This document shows positions 17,166 through 26,427 of a stretch of 62,245 nucleotides of DNA, piece after piece (position 1 is the stretch's first letter; every line of letters starts with the position of its first letter). The notes under the pieces are model-generated. The model saw only the letters and a list, made by a program, of their open reading frames with translations. It did not search any database and had not been told where the DNA came from. Made by a program: the position numbers and the translations under genes. This stretch comes from Bradyrhizobium sp. GTDB taxonomy: Bacteria; Pseudomonadota; Alphaproteobacteria; Rhizobiales; Xanthobacteraceae. Where the stretch lies: positions 1 to 62,245 of the forward strand of contig PNLC01000002.1 in the NCBI GenBank assembly GCA_013822885.1. The letters run 5' to 3'.

Positions 17166-18694
17166 CGTGAACCGACCATGATTGAATCCGGACGTCCTAC
17201 TTCAATGATATCGATAGGGCCGAGCGCGACCAAACCCAGCAATAGCGACGTCAGCGCCAATGCAAGCGCCGCGGCTTCCTGATATTTCGGCACGGCAGTT
17301 TTGAGCTTGAGAGGCGCGCCCGACGGCGCAACGGCGCGCGACAGGACGATGAACATATAGCAGCTGGTGAAGAGGCCTCCCGCGAGTATTACAAGCGCCC
17401 ACCACCATTGTCCGGTCGCGACCGTTGCCTCGAGCAGAATCCATTTCGCCAGGAAGCCGCCGCTCGGAGGTAAACCGATCAGCGACACGCCGCCGAGTGC
17501 GAACGCGAAGATCGTCATTGGGAGTGCCCGTGCGATCCCTCCGAGCTCGGCGATGCGATCATGGCCGAGCGCGGCATAGATAAGTCCGGCCGCCATGAAC
17601 ATGGCTGCCTTCGCGGTCGCGTGCGAAATCGCCTGAATGATACCGCCGGTCAAAGCGCCGCTACCCTGCAGTTGCCCCGACGCCGCGTCGAGCGCGAGCG
17701 GAAAGATCAGGAACAGGTAGCCGATCTGCGCGACCGTCGAATAGGCGATCAGGAGCTTGAGCCGCTGCTGCTGCAAGGCGACGACGCTGCCGAAGATGAT
17801 TGCCGCGGCCCCCAGCGCACCGAACAGCTGCGCGCCGGCTCCACCGAGCATCCCCGGCATGACGTCGAACCAGAGCCGCACGACGAGGAAGAACGAACCC
17901 TTGACCACCACCGCTGACAGCACGGCACTGGCGGCCGCCGGCGCGCCGGCATGGGCGGGCGGAAGCCATAGATGCAGTGGAAAGAGGGCCGTCTTGGCGA
18001 AGAGCCCGATGGTCATCAGCGCAGCCGCGACAAGTGTTGCTGGCTCCGCACGAATTTGGCGTGAGAGCAGGACGATGTCGAGCGTTGCGTAGCTGCCATA
18101 AAGCAGGGCGGTTCCGACCAGGTAGAGAATCGAGCCGAGCAGGGCGAAGATCAGGTATCGCAGCGCGGCCTGCAGTGTCTCCGCCCGGCCGTCGAGACAG
18201 ACCAGCGGTACTGCGGCGAAGGTGAGGAGCTCGAGCGCGACGTACAGCGTGAACAGATCTCCGCCGAGGAAGATCAGATTCATCGCGCCCCAGATCGCCA
18301 TCAGCAGGATCCAGAACGCGAACGGTGCGCGGGCTTCGGCAGACCCCGCACGCGTGCCGAAATCCGCATACGCAAAGATCGCGACCGCGCAGAACACAAT
18401 TGCCATTACGACCATCATCGCGGCCGAGAGCCCGTCGGCGCGCAATGCAATACCGAGCGGAGGCTTCCAGTCGCCGACGATGTAGACCAGCCGGTGGCCG
18501 CTTTGCCAGACGTCGACCAAAATGATGGTCGCGAGGATGAAGCCGGAGGGAAGCAGAACGAGGGCGATGCGTTCAGCGTAGCGTCCGCCGAGAACGAACG
18601 ACAGCAGAACGCCGGCGGCCGGCAGGACGATCGCCAGGACAAGGAACACGCCGTCGGTCGTCGTTGCGTCGGGCAAGAGATTGGCGTCCGGCAT
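17162..18694 (-). CDS. mrpD: Mrp antiporter subunit D
   Basis: A 510-residue NuoN/MrpD-type proton-conducting subunit. The true start is ATG 18694, which shares one base with the mrpC stop (TGATG); the track's 641-residue version reads through mrpC. Signature segments: GLFAKTALFPLHLWLPPAHA with the functional Lys near residue 225, IAYSTVAQIGYLF near 325, and ISHATAKAAMFMAAG near 365. The Glu in the LYVALELLTFAAVPL helix corresponds to the key acidic residue of helix 5. It lies in the operon mrpE-F-G-B-C-D plus one extra proton-conducting gene and would form the ion path with that gene's product. Confidence 0.88.
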   Translation of the reverse strand: MPDANLLPDATTTDGVFLVLAIVLPAAGVLLSFVLGGRYAERIALVLLPSGFILATIILVDVWQSGHRLVYIVGDWKPPLGIALRADGLSAAMMVVMAIVFCAVAIFAYADFGTRAGSAEARAPFAFWILLMAIWGAMNLIFLGGDLFTLYVALELLTFAAVPLVCLDGRAETLQAALRYLIFALLGSILYLVGTALLYGSYATLDIVLLSRQIRAEPATLVAAALMTIGLFAKTALFPLHLWLPPAHAGAPAAASAVLSAVVVKGSFFLVVRLWFDVMPGMLGGAGAQLFGALGAAAIIFGSVVALQQQRLKLLIAYSTVAQIGYLFLIFPLALDAASGQLQGSGALTGGIIQAISHATAKAAMFMAAGLIYAALGHDRIAELGGIARALPMTIFAFALGGVSLIGLPPSGGFLAKWILLEATVATGQWWWALVILAGGLFTSCYMFIVLSRAVAPSGAPLKLKTAVPKYQEAAALALALTSLLLGLVALGPIDIIEVGRPDSIMVGSR

Positions 18695-19035
18695 CAAGAG
18701 TCTGCTCCGGCCGTATCCGTGGCTGCTGAAGTATCGGAGCTTAGTGTGGACCGGCCGGTTTCCTGCAAAAGTCGTAGCACCAGCGCGATCGCCATGGCGG
18801 TGGCCGCGAAGGCAACGACGATCGCGGTGATGACCATCGCCTGGGGGACCGGATCGCCTCCGAGACCGGAAGCTGCCGCGCGTTTGGCGACTACGCCGAA
18901 TACCAGAAACACGCCGCTTCCCAGCAGGTTGAATGCAAGGATCTTGCGCAGCGGCTCGGGGTTTGTGACGAGCCCGTACAATCCGAGACCGACCAGCGCT
19001 GCGCCACACAGCCCAAACAATGTTGCAGCGTTCAT
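18694..19035 (-). CDS. mrpC: Mrp antiporter subunit C
   Basis: A 113-residue NuoK/MrpC-like protein with three helices. Typical features are GLYGLVTNPEPLRKILAFNLLGSGVFLVF, where the second helix carries the NuoK-like pattern, and DPVPQAMVITAIVVAFAATA, the hallmark PQA-VIT-IV motif of MrpC. ATG 19035 overlaps the upstream stop by four bases. Family role: structural part of the antiporter membrane arm. The C-terminal 25 residues are polar and cytosolic. Confidence 0.9.
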   Translation of the reverse strand: MNAATLFGLCGAALVGLGLYGLVTNPEPLRKILAFNLLGSGVFLVFGVVAKRAAASGLGGDPVPQAMVITAIVVAFAATAMAIALVLRLLQETGRSTLSSDTSAATDTAGADS

Positions 19036-19973
19036 GGCCGTTGCACCCGTTCCGGCGGGCCTGCGGCGAGCAGACCCAGCGCCACACCGATCGAAAGAGT
19101 CAGGGCGACCTCTACCGCGACGATCAGCGGTTTTGCGTAGCCCGCAGGATAGGCAAGGAAGGCATTTGCCAGCACCATGCCGGCGATGCCGATGGCAAGG
19201 AAGATCATGGGTCCGGCGACGAGCAGGAGGCGCAGCCATCGCTGGCTGATCGAAGGTACGCTGGTCAGGCCCGCGATCATGACAAGGAGCCACATCGCCG
19301 CGAGCACCGTGCCGCCTTGAAAGGCGCCGCCCGGCTCCTTTGCTCCGACCCAGCACATATAGACGGCCACTACGATTCCGACCGGCGGCAGAAGCTGGGC
19401 AAGAAACGTCAGCTTGCTGTTCGGCTGGGCATAGACGCGCAGTCCCGGTATTCCGCCCCACATGCGATCCGGCGCCAGCGACCAGACGCCGAGCAGAGCG
19501 AGTATCAGAACCACTTTCTCAAGCAGCGTGTCGAGCGCGCGGTAGACGAACAGGACGCCGGCAACGGGATTTCCGAGGCCACTTTGCGGCAGGTTCTCCA
19601 TTGCCATCGGTGCTAGCGTGGGAATGACTTCGGGTGGGGACAGGACAGCGATTGCAAGGCCCGCCGCGACAAGCGCGCATAATATGCCCGCAGCAAGACG
19701 CACCGGCAGACTGGTCCTGCTGTCGTTACCTTTGGCGAACCGCAGGCGCGCGACCGCACCGAGCATCAGCATGCCGGTCATTCCGCCGCCGATCGCGGCC
19801 TCCGTCAGAGCGACATCAACCGCGGAGAGCCTGACCCAGGCGATGGACAACAGCAACCCGTAGACGACGAAGCCGATAACGGCCGAGAACGCTTCGCGCA
19901 TGCCAATTGACGCAGCCCCGACCGCCAGGATCAGGACGACAAGACCGATATCGAAGATAGACAGGATGGTCAT
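19032..19973 (-). CDS. mrpB: DUF4040-MnhB fusion, Mrp antiporter subunit B with MrpA C-terminal part
   Basis: A 313-residue membrane protein. Residues 1-75 match DUF4040, the domain normally found at the C-terminus of full-length MrpA (SAVDVALTEAAIGGGMTGML). A linker with two helices follows, and residues 190-305 are MnhB-type (AKEPGGAFQGGTVLAA). In most Mrp operons the DUF4040 unit belongs to MrpA; here it is attached to MrpB, while the NuoL-like part of MrpA appears to be encoded separately at the operon end. Starts and stops overlap by four bases on both sides. Confidence 0.85.
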   Translation of the reverse strand: MTILSIFDIGLVVLILAVGAASIGMREAFSAVIGFVVYGLLLSIAWVRLSAVDVALTEAAIGGGMTGMLMLGAVARLRFAKGNDSRTSLPVRLAAGILCALVAAGLAIAVLSPPEVIPTLAPMAMENLPQSGLGNPVAGVLFVYRALDTLLEKVVLILALLGVWSLAPDRMWGGIPGLRVYAQPNSKLTFLAQLLPPVGIVVAVYMCWVGAKEPGGAFQGGTVLAAMWLLVMIAGLTSVPSISQRWLRLLLVAGPMIFLAIGIAGMVLANAFLAYPAGYAKPLIVAVEVALTLSIGVALGLLAAGPPERVQRP

Positions 19974-20263
19974 TCACGTGGTCCGTGTTGTCGAACCGTG
20001 CCTGCAATGAGCTGGGTAACGATCGCGCCGGACAATTGGACCAAAAGCCAGATGGTCACGAGCTTCAATGCGCCGAACAGTCCGTTCGCCTGTGGCAGCA
20101 AGCCCAGAACGACGAGGCCAAGGCCAAGGTTATCCACCTTTGTCAGCGCATGCAGGCGCGTCAGCGCATCTGGAAAGCGGATCAAGCCGACTGTCCCCGC
20201 CAGGAAGAAGAACGCCCCGGCCGAGACGGCGAGAACGGTGAAGATGTCGAGGACAAGTCTCAT
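19970..20263 (-). CDS. mrpG: Mrp antiporter subunit G
   Basis: A 97-residue MnhG/MrpG protein with three helices. The segment GTVGLIRFPDALTRLHALTKVDNLGLGLVVLG contains the family signature of a G-RFPD-R-H stretch followed by Lys-rich loop and helix. ATG 20263 overlaps the mrpF stop, and its own stop overlaps the mrpB start (ATGA). It is a small required subunit of the antiporter. Confidence 0.9.
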   Translation of the reverse strand: MRLVLDIFTVLAVSAGAFFFLAGTVGLIRFPDALTRLHALTKVDNLGLGLVVLGLLPQANGLFGALKLVTIWLLVQLSGAIVTQLIAGTVRQHGPRE

Positions 20264-20547
20264 CGGCCGCTCGCTGTATCCTGGACCTCGTGCTCCGAAC
20301 CGGACGCGCTTCTGACGAATGCCACGGCTGCGAACGCCGCGAACAGCGCCAGCAGCAATGCGACGTCCACGATCGGCGGAGCCTCGGTAGCGGCGGCCAG
20401 CAGGAGAAGAATGGCGACGCCGCCGGTGCCCAGCAGTTGCGCCGCCATCATGTGGTCAACCTCGGCCCGGCGCCGAAGAATGACCAACAATCCGAGCGCG
20501 ATCGTCGTCAACACGAAACCCGCGGCTGCGAACAGGAAGCTAGCCAT
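20260..20547 (-). CDS. mrpF: Mrp antiporter subunit F
   Basis: A 95-residue protein with three helices, typical in size and order for MrpF. I chose ATG 20547, which overlaps mrpE by eight bases and gives the natural start MASFLFAAAG; the track start at 20592 lies inside mrpE. The segment PPIVDVALLLALFAAFAAVAF matches the family's conserved DVALL helix. It participates in the antiporter and in related systems in bile acid or cation efflux. Confidence 0.85.
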   Translation of the reverse strand: MASFLFAAAGFVLTTIALGLLVILRRRAEVDHMMAAQLLGTGGVAILLLLAAATEAPPIVDVALLLALFAAFAAVAFVRSASGSEHEVQDTASGR

Positions 20548-21079
20548 TGCGCGGCACTCCGCGGAGAGCCTGCACGCACAGGGCCTCCTCAACAGCCAGT
20601 TGCTCGGCCACCGGCTGCGTCACATCGAGACAATGAATCGTTAGCCCATTGCCTTCCGCTTGACCGCAGGGAAGCGTGCCCGGCATCAGGCTCATGATTG
20701 CGCAGAATGCCTCTCGCGTCGTGCCTGGTGGAAGCTGCGCCTGATAGACCACGAAGCCCGGCCGCAGCCTCAGCCGAGGATCAAGCGCGAGCCATGCGAC
20801 GTCTATCCCGGCGGTGATCGATTGACGCAGAAAATGCGACACGTATCCAGCGAGCTTGATGGGGCGCAGATCCCAGGGCTGTGTCGGCATCAGGCGCAGA
20901 CTTGCCCAGGTCGCGGCAAATGCAGCAACCAACCCCGCCGCAAGATCGCTGGGGTCGGCGCCGGTGAGCACCAGCCAGAAACCAAAGAAACCGATAGAGC
21001 GGAAAATCGCGCTCCCAAGGGCGACTGGACGGTCCGGGGACAGTTCCTCCGGTCCGTCCCGCTCATCAGGTGAGTTCAT
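20540..21079 (-). CDS. mrpE: Mrp antiporter subunit E, first gene of the operon
   Basis: A 179-residue subunit. ATG 21079 has GGAG at suitable spacing, while the track start at 21136 has none. MrpE features: an N-terminal hydrophobic pair, a YVSHFLRQSITAGIDVAWLALDP segment near residue 75-95, GFVVYQAQLPPGTTREAF, then a short cytosolic end with LTIHCLD. It opens the seven-gene unit. Because it lies 68 bases downstream of a small exported-protein gene on the same strand, the promoter may be further upstream. Confidence 0.88.
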   Translation of the reverse strand: MNSPDERDGPEELSPDRPVALGSAIFRSIGFFGFWLVLTGADPSDLAAGLVAAFAATWASLRLMPTQPWDLRPIKLAGYVSHFLRQSITAGIDVAWLALDPRLRLRPGFVVYQAQLPPGTTREAFCAIMSLMPGTLPCGQAEGNGLTIHCLDVTQPVAEQLAVEEALCVQALRGVPRNG

Positions 21080-21147
21080 GGTTCGATCTCCGTATTGCTC
21101 GAGCCGGTAGTGTTCTCGCACCGACCGATGTTTCAATCGCCATGGCG

Positions 21148-21411
21148 CTATTGACTACTTCCTCCGCTTTGCTTGGACTTGGCTTTCTTCGGCTTGGCTT
21201 TTGCTCCTGGATCAGGGGAAAGTTGCAGAGGCTGCTCGACCACCAGGGGATGCCGTGGCACCTGAAGGCGATTGGTGCGGACATCGTCCCGTAGCGCATC
21301 GGTGTCCATCCGCGTACCGCGCTCGACTGAATCGCGTCCCTGTGCCGAGGCTTCGGATGCTGCGTACGATAGCAGGAATGCGGCACCAGCCACCGCAGTG
21401 AAGTGCTTCAT
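21148..21411 (-). CDS. Small exported basic protein
   Basis: An 87-residue protein. The signal peptide is clear: MKHFTAVAGAAFLLSYAASE followed by ASA cleavage. The mature part is polar and ends with a Lys/Ser-rich tail (AKPKKAKSKQSGGSSQ). I chose ATG 21411 because AGGA sits about seven bases upstream; ATG 21417 is the alternative and adds two residues. I recognise no family. It lies between the beta-barrel remnant and mrpE on the same strand. It may act in the periplasm or on the surface; nothing else can be inferred. Confidence 0.6.
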   Translation of the reverse strand: MKHFTAVAGAAFLLSYAASEASAQGRDSVERGTRMDTDALRDDVRTNRLQVPRHPLVVEQPLQLSPDPGAKAKPKKAKSKQSGGSSQ

Positions 21412-21434
21412 GACCATTTCCTGCAGCCTATCCT

Positions 21435-21764
21435 TCAAAATGCGAAGTCGAGTCTCGGGCCGATCTGCACGTCCGTGTAATGACGCAGGGGAACGTTCGA
21501 TGTTCGTGCTTCGTAGATCACGGTGGTGGTGAGCGATATACTGCTGGCGATATTGTACTTCAATCCAAGCGAAACGGAATAGATCTGATCCTGCCGCCCG
21601 GCGTTGAGTCCGTCGGTGAACCAGAATGCCTCGATGAAGGGTATGCTGACAATCGACCATCTCTGATCGAGCTTGGCTTCGATTCCGAGTATCGCGTCGA
21701 AGCGCCAGCGGCGGGCTTCCGGCAGATCGGAGAACCGGTACGTGAGCAGCGAGCGGTTCGCATT
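21435..21764 (-). pseudogene. C-terminal fragment of an outer-membrane beta-barrel protein
   Basis: The track misses this because it has no start codon. Immediately after the RND stop TGA and in the same frame, 109 codons stay open and end at TGA 21435. The translation alternates polar and hydrophobic residues like beta strands: LLTYRFSDLPEARRWRFDAI, SIVSIPFIEAFWFTDGLN, QIYSVSLGLKYNIASSISLT, then VQIGPRLDFAF. A C-terminal aromatic residue (F) after alternating strands is the classic BAM recognition signature. The 5' part of the gene is absent, so this looks like the tail of a truncated porin-like or DUF2490-like gene. It could also be a piece displaced when the pump was inserted. Confidence 0.55.
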
Positions 21765-24700
21765 TCAAACGGCCATGCTGGATTTCGACGAAGGAGCGGA
21801 GGATCCCTCGACTCCCCTGAACCAGGCAACATACAACGTGGGCAGAAATATCAGCGTCAGGATCGTTGCGACCAACAATCCTCCCATGATTGCAAAGGCC
21901 ATTGGCCCCCAGAACACGGTTGGAGCGATTGGTATCATGCCGAGAACAGTGGATACGGCGGTCAGCATGATCGGGCGGAAGCGAGCGCTGCTGGCATCGA
22001 CGGCGGCATCCCAGACAGTTTTTCCCTGAGAGCGCTCTGCCTCGATCTGGCCGATCAAGATCACCGCATTCTTGGTGATCATGCCCAGCAGCGCCAGGAT
22101 GCCGAGAATGGCCACGAAGCCCAACGGCCTGCCGGAGAGCAGCAGCGCCGCGACGACGCCGATCAGGCCGAGAGGCGCTACGCTGAGAACCAGGAATAAC
22201 CTTTGGAAGCTTTGCAGCTGCACCATTAGCACGGTCAGCATGATGAGCAGCATGACCGGTACAACGGCGATCACCGAGGCCTGCGATTTCGCGCTTTCCT
22301 CGACGGTCCCGCCCACAACGATGCGATAGCCTGCAGGGAGGGTTTTCGTCAGGGCTTCCACGTCAGGCGAAAGCGCGGTCACAACGGTCTCCGGCAAAGA
22401 GCCCGCGACGATATCGGCTTGCACCGTCAGGGTCGGAACGCGGTCGCGGCGCCAGATCAAGGGATATTCCTGACCGTATTCGAAGGTCGCAAACTGACTG
22501 AGCGGAACCGTTCGCCCGCCCGGCAACGGCACTTGCACTGTGCGCAGGGTATCAAGCGAGACACGCTGCTCATCCGTCGCCCGTGCGATGACATCGACAA
22601 GGTAGATATCGTCGCGCACCTGGGTAACGGAGGTGCCGGATACAACGGTATTGAGAACGCTTGCAATTGCCTGCGAACTGAGACCGAGCAGGCGCGCCTC
22701 ATCCTGGTCGACACGAATGCGCACCTGACGGGCAGGTTCTATCCAGTCAAAATTGATCTTTTCGGCTTTGGGATTGGTCGCGACAATCTGCGCGAGCTTG
22801 AGGGCGATCTCGCGTACCTTGCCGACGTCGGGTCCGCTGACGCGATATTGCACTGGCCATCCGACCGGTGGCCCAAGTTCGAGCGGGGAGACACGCGAAA
22901 TTGCGCTTGGAAATTCCTCAGACAGGATTTTTTCCAGCTTCAGGCGCAGGCGTTCGCGCGCCGCAACGTCCTTTGCAACGATGACCGCCTGGCTGAAGAA
23001 ACTGTTCGGCAGCTGGACATTGAGGGGCAGGTAGAAGCGAATGGCGCCGCGACCCACATAAGTGCTCCAGCGCGCGACATCCGGGTCGCCCTTCAAGGCA
23101 GCATCGAGGCGTTGCGCCGCGGTTTCGCTGGCATAGATCGACGCATTTTGTGGGAGGCTGAGGTCAACCAGCAACTCCGGGCGGTCCGACGAAGGAAAGA
23201 ACTGTCGAGGGATGAGTGGAAGCGCGAGGAAGGATGCAACGAAGAGCGCCAACGAAACGAGGATCGTCAGCCATTTCGCGCGCATGGCGAAGGTGAGGAA
23301 GCCTCGATACCATCGAAATACCCGGCCAGGCTCGGCGTTTGCCGCTGCTCTTGGCGGCTTGAGAATGACGACGCCCAGCAGCGGCGCAAAGATCACCGCA
23401 ACGAACCAGGACACGATCAGCGCGATGCTGACCACCGCGAAGAGGGAGAATGTGTATTCTCCGGCCGAACTGGCTGCAAAGCCGACGGGGACGAAGCCCG
23501 CGATCGTCACCAGCGTTCCCGCAAGCATGGCAAATGCGTAGGTTCGGAACGCGTATGTCGCGGCCGCGACCTTGTCGTCGCCTTCCGCCAGGCGAGTGAG
23601 CGTGGCGTCGGTGGTCGTCATCGCGTCGTCGACGAGCAGGGCGAGGGCGATGATCAGCGCGCCCAGCGATATGCGCTGCATATCGATGTTCGCCATTTGC
23701 ATGATCGGAAAGACGATGGCCAGGGTCAACGGAATGGAAAGCGCGATGATCAGGCCGGGCCGGACGCCGAGGCTGATGAAGCTGACGACGAGGATAATGG
23801 CGATCGCCTGCAGCAGCGACGTCATGAATTCCGAGATGGCGCCATCGACGGTGACCGCCTGGTCGGCAATGAGAAACGGCTCGATCCCGATTGGCAAGTC
23901 CGCGGTGACCCGCGCCATCAGATTCTTGATATTTGCGCCGAGGGCAAGAATGTCACCGCCGTCCCGCATCGCGATCGCGAGCCCGATGGCAGGTTCGCCA
24001 TTTACGCGAAACTGCGGCTGCGGTGGATCCGAGTAATCGCGCCGAACTTGCGCGATATCACTCAGGCGAAGGACGCGTCCACCGGCGACGAAATTGGTGT
24101 TCGCGACATCCTGTTCGGAGGTAAATGCGCCGGAAACCCGCAGCGAAAGACTCTCATTGCCGGTTTGAATCGTACCGGCCGGCCGCACGATGTTTTGCGC
24201 CTGCAATGCCGCGATCAGTGCGGACCGGTCGATCCCCAGGGCGGCGAGCTCCTTGATCGAGAATTCGACGAAGATTCTCTCGTCTTGTGCCCCCAACACT
24301 TCTATTTTCGATACGTCTGGCACCAGCAGGAGCTTCGAGCGGATATCCTCGACGTGATCGCGCAGCTCGCGATGGGTGAAGCCGTCGCTCGTAAAGCCGT
24401 AGATAATCCCGAACGTATCGCCAAAATCGTCGTTGAAGCCGGGGCCAACGATTCCAGCCGGAAGCGTGTGGCGAATATCTCCGATATTCTTGCGAACCTG
24501 ATACCAGGTATCGGCGACCTCCTTTGCGTTCGCGCTGCCCTTCAGGTTGACAAAGATCGTCGTCACGCCAGCACGCGTGAAGCTGCGGAGAAAGTCCAGG
24601 TGAGGCGTTTCCTGCAGCTTGCGTTCGAGCCGCTCGGTTACCTGCTTTAGCGTCTCTTCGATGGTTGCTCCCGGCCAGGCAGCCTGTACGACCATGGTCT

Positions 24701-24830
24701 TGATGATGAAGGAAGGATCCTCGCTGCGGCCCAGCCGGTAATAGGACGCGACGCCGGCAATGACGGCAACGATCATGATGTAGGCGACGAGCGAACGGTG
24801 TTTGAGCGCCCATTCGGAGAGATTGATCAT
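21765..24830 (-). CDS. RND efflux transporter permease (AcrB superfamily)
   Basis: A 1021-residue proton-driven pump of the inner membrane with the usual two repeats of a helix, a large periplasmic loop and five helices. Proton-relay residues are present: LVDDAMTTTD in helix 4 supplies the Asp pair, and GMITKNAVILI in helix 10 supplies the Lys. The N-terminus MINLSEWALKHRSLVAY is typical. The ATG overlaps the adaptor stop as ATGA, so adaptor and pump are coupled. No TolC-type outer-membrane gene follows; only a beta-barrel fragment does. Substrates are unknown; drugs, solvents and metals are all handled by this family. Confidence 0.93.
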   Translation of the reverse strand: MINLSEWALKHRSLVAYIMIVAVIAGVASYYRLGRSEDPSFIIKTMVVQAAWPGATIEETLKQVTERLERKLQETPHLDFLRSFTRAGVTTIFVNLKGSANAKEVADTWYQVRKNIGDIRHTLPAGIVGPGFNDDFGDTFGIIYGFTSDGFTHRELRDHVEDIRSKLLLVPDVSKIEVLGAQDERIFVEFSIKELAALGIDRSALIAALQAQNIVRPAGTIQTGNESLSLRVSGAFTSEQDVANTNFVAGGRVLRLSDIAQVRRDYSDPPQPQFRVNGEPAIGLAIAMRDGGDILALGANIKNLMARVTADLPIGIEPFLIADQAVTVDGAISEFMTSLLQAIAIILVVSFISLGVRPGLIIALSIPLTLAIVFPIMQMANIDMQRISLGALIIALALLVDDAMTTTDATLTRLAEGDDKVAAATYAFRTYAFAMLAGTLVTIAGFVPVGFAASSAGEYTFSLFAVVSIALIVSWFVAVIFAPLLGVVILKPPRAAANAEPGRVFRWYRGFLTFAMRAKWLTILVSLALFVASFLALPLIPRQFFPSSDRPELLVDLSLPQNASIYASETAAQRLDAALKGDPDVARWSTYVGRGAIRFYLPLNVQLPNSFFSQAVIVAKDVAARERLRLKLEKILSEEFPSAISRVSPLELGPPVGWPVQYRVSGPDVGKVREIALKLAQIVATNPKAEKINFDWIEPARQVRIRVDQDEARLLGLSSQAIASVLNTVVSGTSVTQVRDDIYLVDVIARATDEQRVSLDTLRTVQVPLPGGRTVPLSQFATFEYGQEYPLIWRRDRVPTLTVQADIVAGSLPETVVTALSPDVEALTKTLPAGYRIVVGGTVEESAKSQASVIAVVPVMLLIMLTVLMVQLQSFQRLFLVLSVAPLGLIGVVAALLLSGRPLGFVAILGILALLGMITKNAVILIGQIEAERSQGKTVWDAAVDASSARFRPIMLTAVSTVLGMIPIAPTVFWGPMAFAIMGGLLVATILTLIFLPTLYVAWFRGVEGSSAPSSKSSMAV

Positions 24831-25936
24831 GGCTCTGACCCGAGCAGGCGAATCTTCTGGCCCGGGTGAAGTGCCTGAACGCCGGCTGTGACGACGATTT
24901 CGCCGGTGTCCAGTCCTTGCGAAATGACCACCCGCGCCTGGTCAAAGCGCAAGACATCGACATTTCGGATTGAAACCGCTTTGGTCGATGGGTCGACAAT
25001 CCAGACCGCAGGTCGCTGATTGATCTTCGTCAAGGCCGTTGATGGAATGTCGATGATCGGCCCGGCATCAGTCTGCAGGCGGCCGACGACGGTTGCCCCA
25101 AGTCGCATGGCTGCCGGCGGATCGGTCAAGCCGACCTTGACCTCGAAGGTTCGGGTTACAGGATTGGCCTGAGCGGCAACCTCGCGGATTCGGCCCTGTG
25201 CGGTGACCGACGGATCGTCCGTCAGGCTGACGGTGATCTGGGGATCGCTCGATGTCGATCGAAGCAACTGGGCGGGAATGTCAAAAACCGCATCGCGCCC
25301 GTCCTTCCGTGCCAGCCTGGCGATCATTTGCCCTGCCTGAACGACTTCGCCGGCGCTAGGGCCGGTTGCGGTTATTGTCCCTGGCGCATCGGCCTTGAGC
25401 TCGGTGAAGCTGACCAGATCATGTGCGGTACGGAGCTGGGCTTCCGCAGCATCCACCTGCGACTGAGCGGTCTGCTGTGCCTGCGTTGCGACATCGAAAT
25501 TGGCTCGCGTCGTCCATCCCTGCGCGAGAAGTGTTTCCTGACGATCAAAGTGATTGCGCGCCTGCGTCAATTGCCCCTGGGCGGCGGCGAGACCTGCCTG
25601 CGCCTGCCGCAGCGTGTTCAGCTCGTTTTGGGGTTCAAGGCGTGCCATGACTTGGCCGGCCTGCACGCGGTCCCCGAGTTTGCCGTTGTTTTCCAACAGC
25701 CGACCGGAAATTCGAAACGCCACGTTCACCTCATCCTCAGCCTCGATACGGCCGGTGAATGTCAGCGCCTGGCCGGCCTCCCGCTTCTCGACGGTTGTGG
25801 TCCGAACCGGGCGGGCGGCTGGCGCTGCGGCGTCTGTCTGTGGCTGACACGCCGCGAGCGACAATGCCGGCACCGTCGCAACAAGCGCCGTCGTCAGCAG
25901 TCGATACAATTTCGCTTTGCCGCAGCGTGTAGGCAT
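24827..25936 (-). CDS. RND periplasmic adaptor (membrane fusion) lipoprotein
   Basis: A 369-residue adaptor linking the pump to an outer-membrane channel. ATG 25936 is preceded by GAGG eight bases upstream; the track start at 26014 lacks one. The N-terminus is a lipoprotein signal with lipobox LAAC, so the mature protein is lipid-anchored. The hairpin is flanked by lipoyl-like halves (LGDRVQAGQVMARLE and APGTITATGPSAGEVVQAGQ) with a coiled-coil stretch between (residues 100-165). The beta-barrel and MP domains follow. It forms an operon with the pump; no repressor gene was recognised next to it. Confidence 0.9.
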   Translation of the reverse strand: MPTRCGKAKLYRLLTTALVATVPALSLAACQPQTDAAAPAARPVRTTTVEKREAGQALTFTGRIEAEDEVNVAFRISGRLLENNGKLGDRVQAGQVMARLEPQNELNTLRQAQAGLAAAQGQLTQARNHFDRQETLLAQGWTTRANFDVATQAQQTAQSQVDAAEAQLRTAHDLVSFTELKADAPGTITATGPSAGEVVQAGQMIARLARKDGRDAVFDIPAQLLRSTSSDPQITVSLTDDPSVTAQGRIREVAAQANPVTRTFEVKVGLTDPPAAMRLGATVVGRLQTDAGPIIDIPSTALTKINQRPAVWIVDPSTKAVSIRNVDVLRFDQARVVISQGLDTGEIVVTAGVQALHPGQKIRLLGSEP

Positions 25937-26427
25937 GGCTGAACCTCGGATGGCAGCTGCAGATCTATATCTCTCAGTAATTTCAGTCGGGCGAAGCCCC
26001 TTAGCTATCAGCAAATGTACTGAGCGTTCCGGCTGATTGCCCCGGCCACTGGATTAGGGGTTGTCGCGCGCGTAACGATTACGCCAGCACCGGCTGGTAT
26101 ACTGCCTTCCACAAACGTCTTGAGTCTCGTCCGTTTGCGATTGGCTGGAGATAAAGGCTCCCGTCGCTTACTGAACATTTGCTGAAGAAAGTGGGGTAGC
26201 AGCCGTTCGTCGAGCGCCCCTTTGCTCAACGGATCGCAGCCATCGTTGGACGTTTTTGCCGAATTTCGATTGATCGGAATTTTCGATCTGTCCTTCATTT
26301 TCTTCGTTAAGTCTCTGAAATCGCGCTCAATCCTTAATCGTGACAGCCAGAATGAAAACTCAAACAACAATGGAATGTGCAGAATGTGCCAAGTAGACTC
26401 CCGCTTTTTCGGTATCAAAACAGATAC
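25937..26427. other. Intergenic, AT-richer stretch between efflux adaptor and kinase locus
   Basis: About 490 bases with lower GC than the surroundings, especially after 26250. A 136-residue minus-strand ORF (26008-26418) and a 69-residue plus-strand ORF (26222-26431) are open here, but both have atypical composition, no ribosome site and no recognisable motif. Promoters of the divergent adaptor and kinase genes must lie here. Confidence 0.4.

Noticed and set aside
22419-24650. 743-residue plus-strand ORF
   Set aside because: Antisense to the RND pump, which has full family motifs; composition of the ORF is typical of a shadow frame.
26008-26418. 136-residue minus-strand ORF upstream of the efflux adaptor
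   Set aside because: No ribosome site, odd composition and no motif; it lies where promoters are expected.
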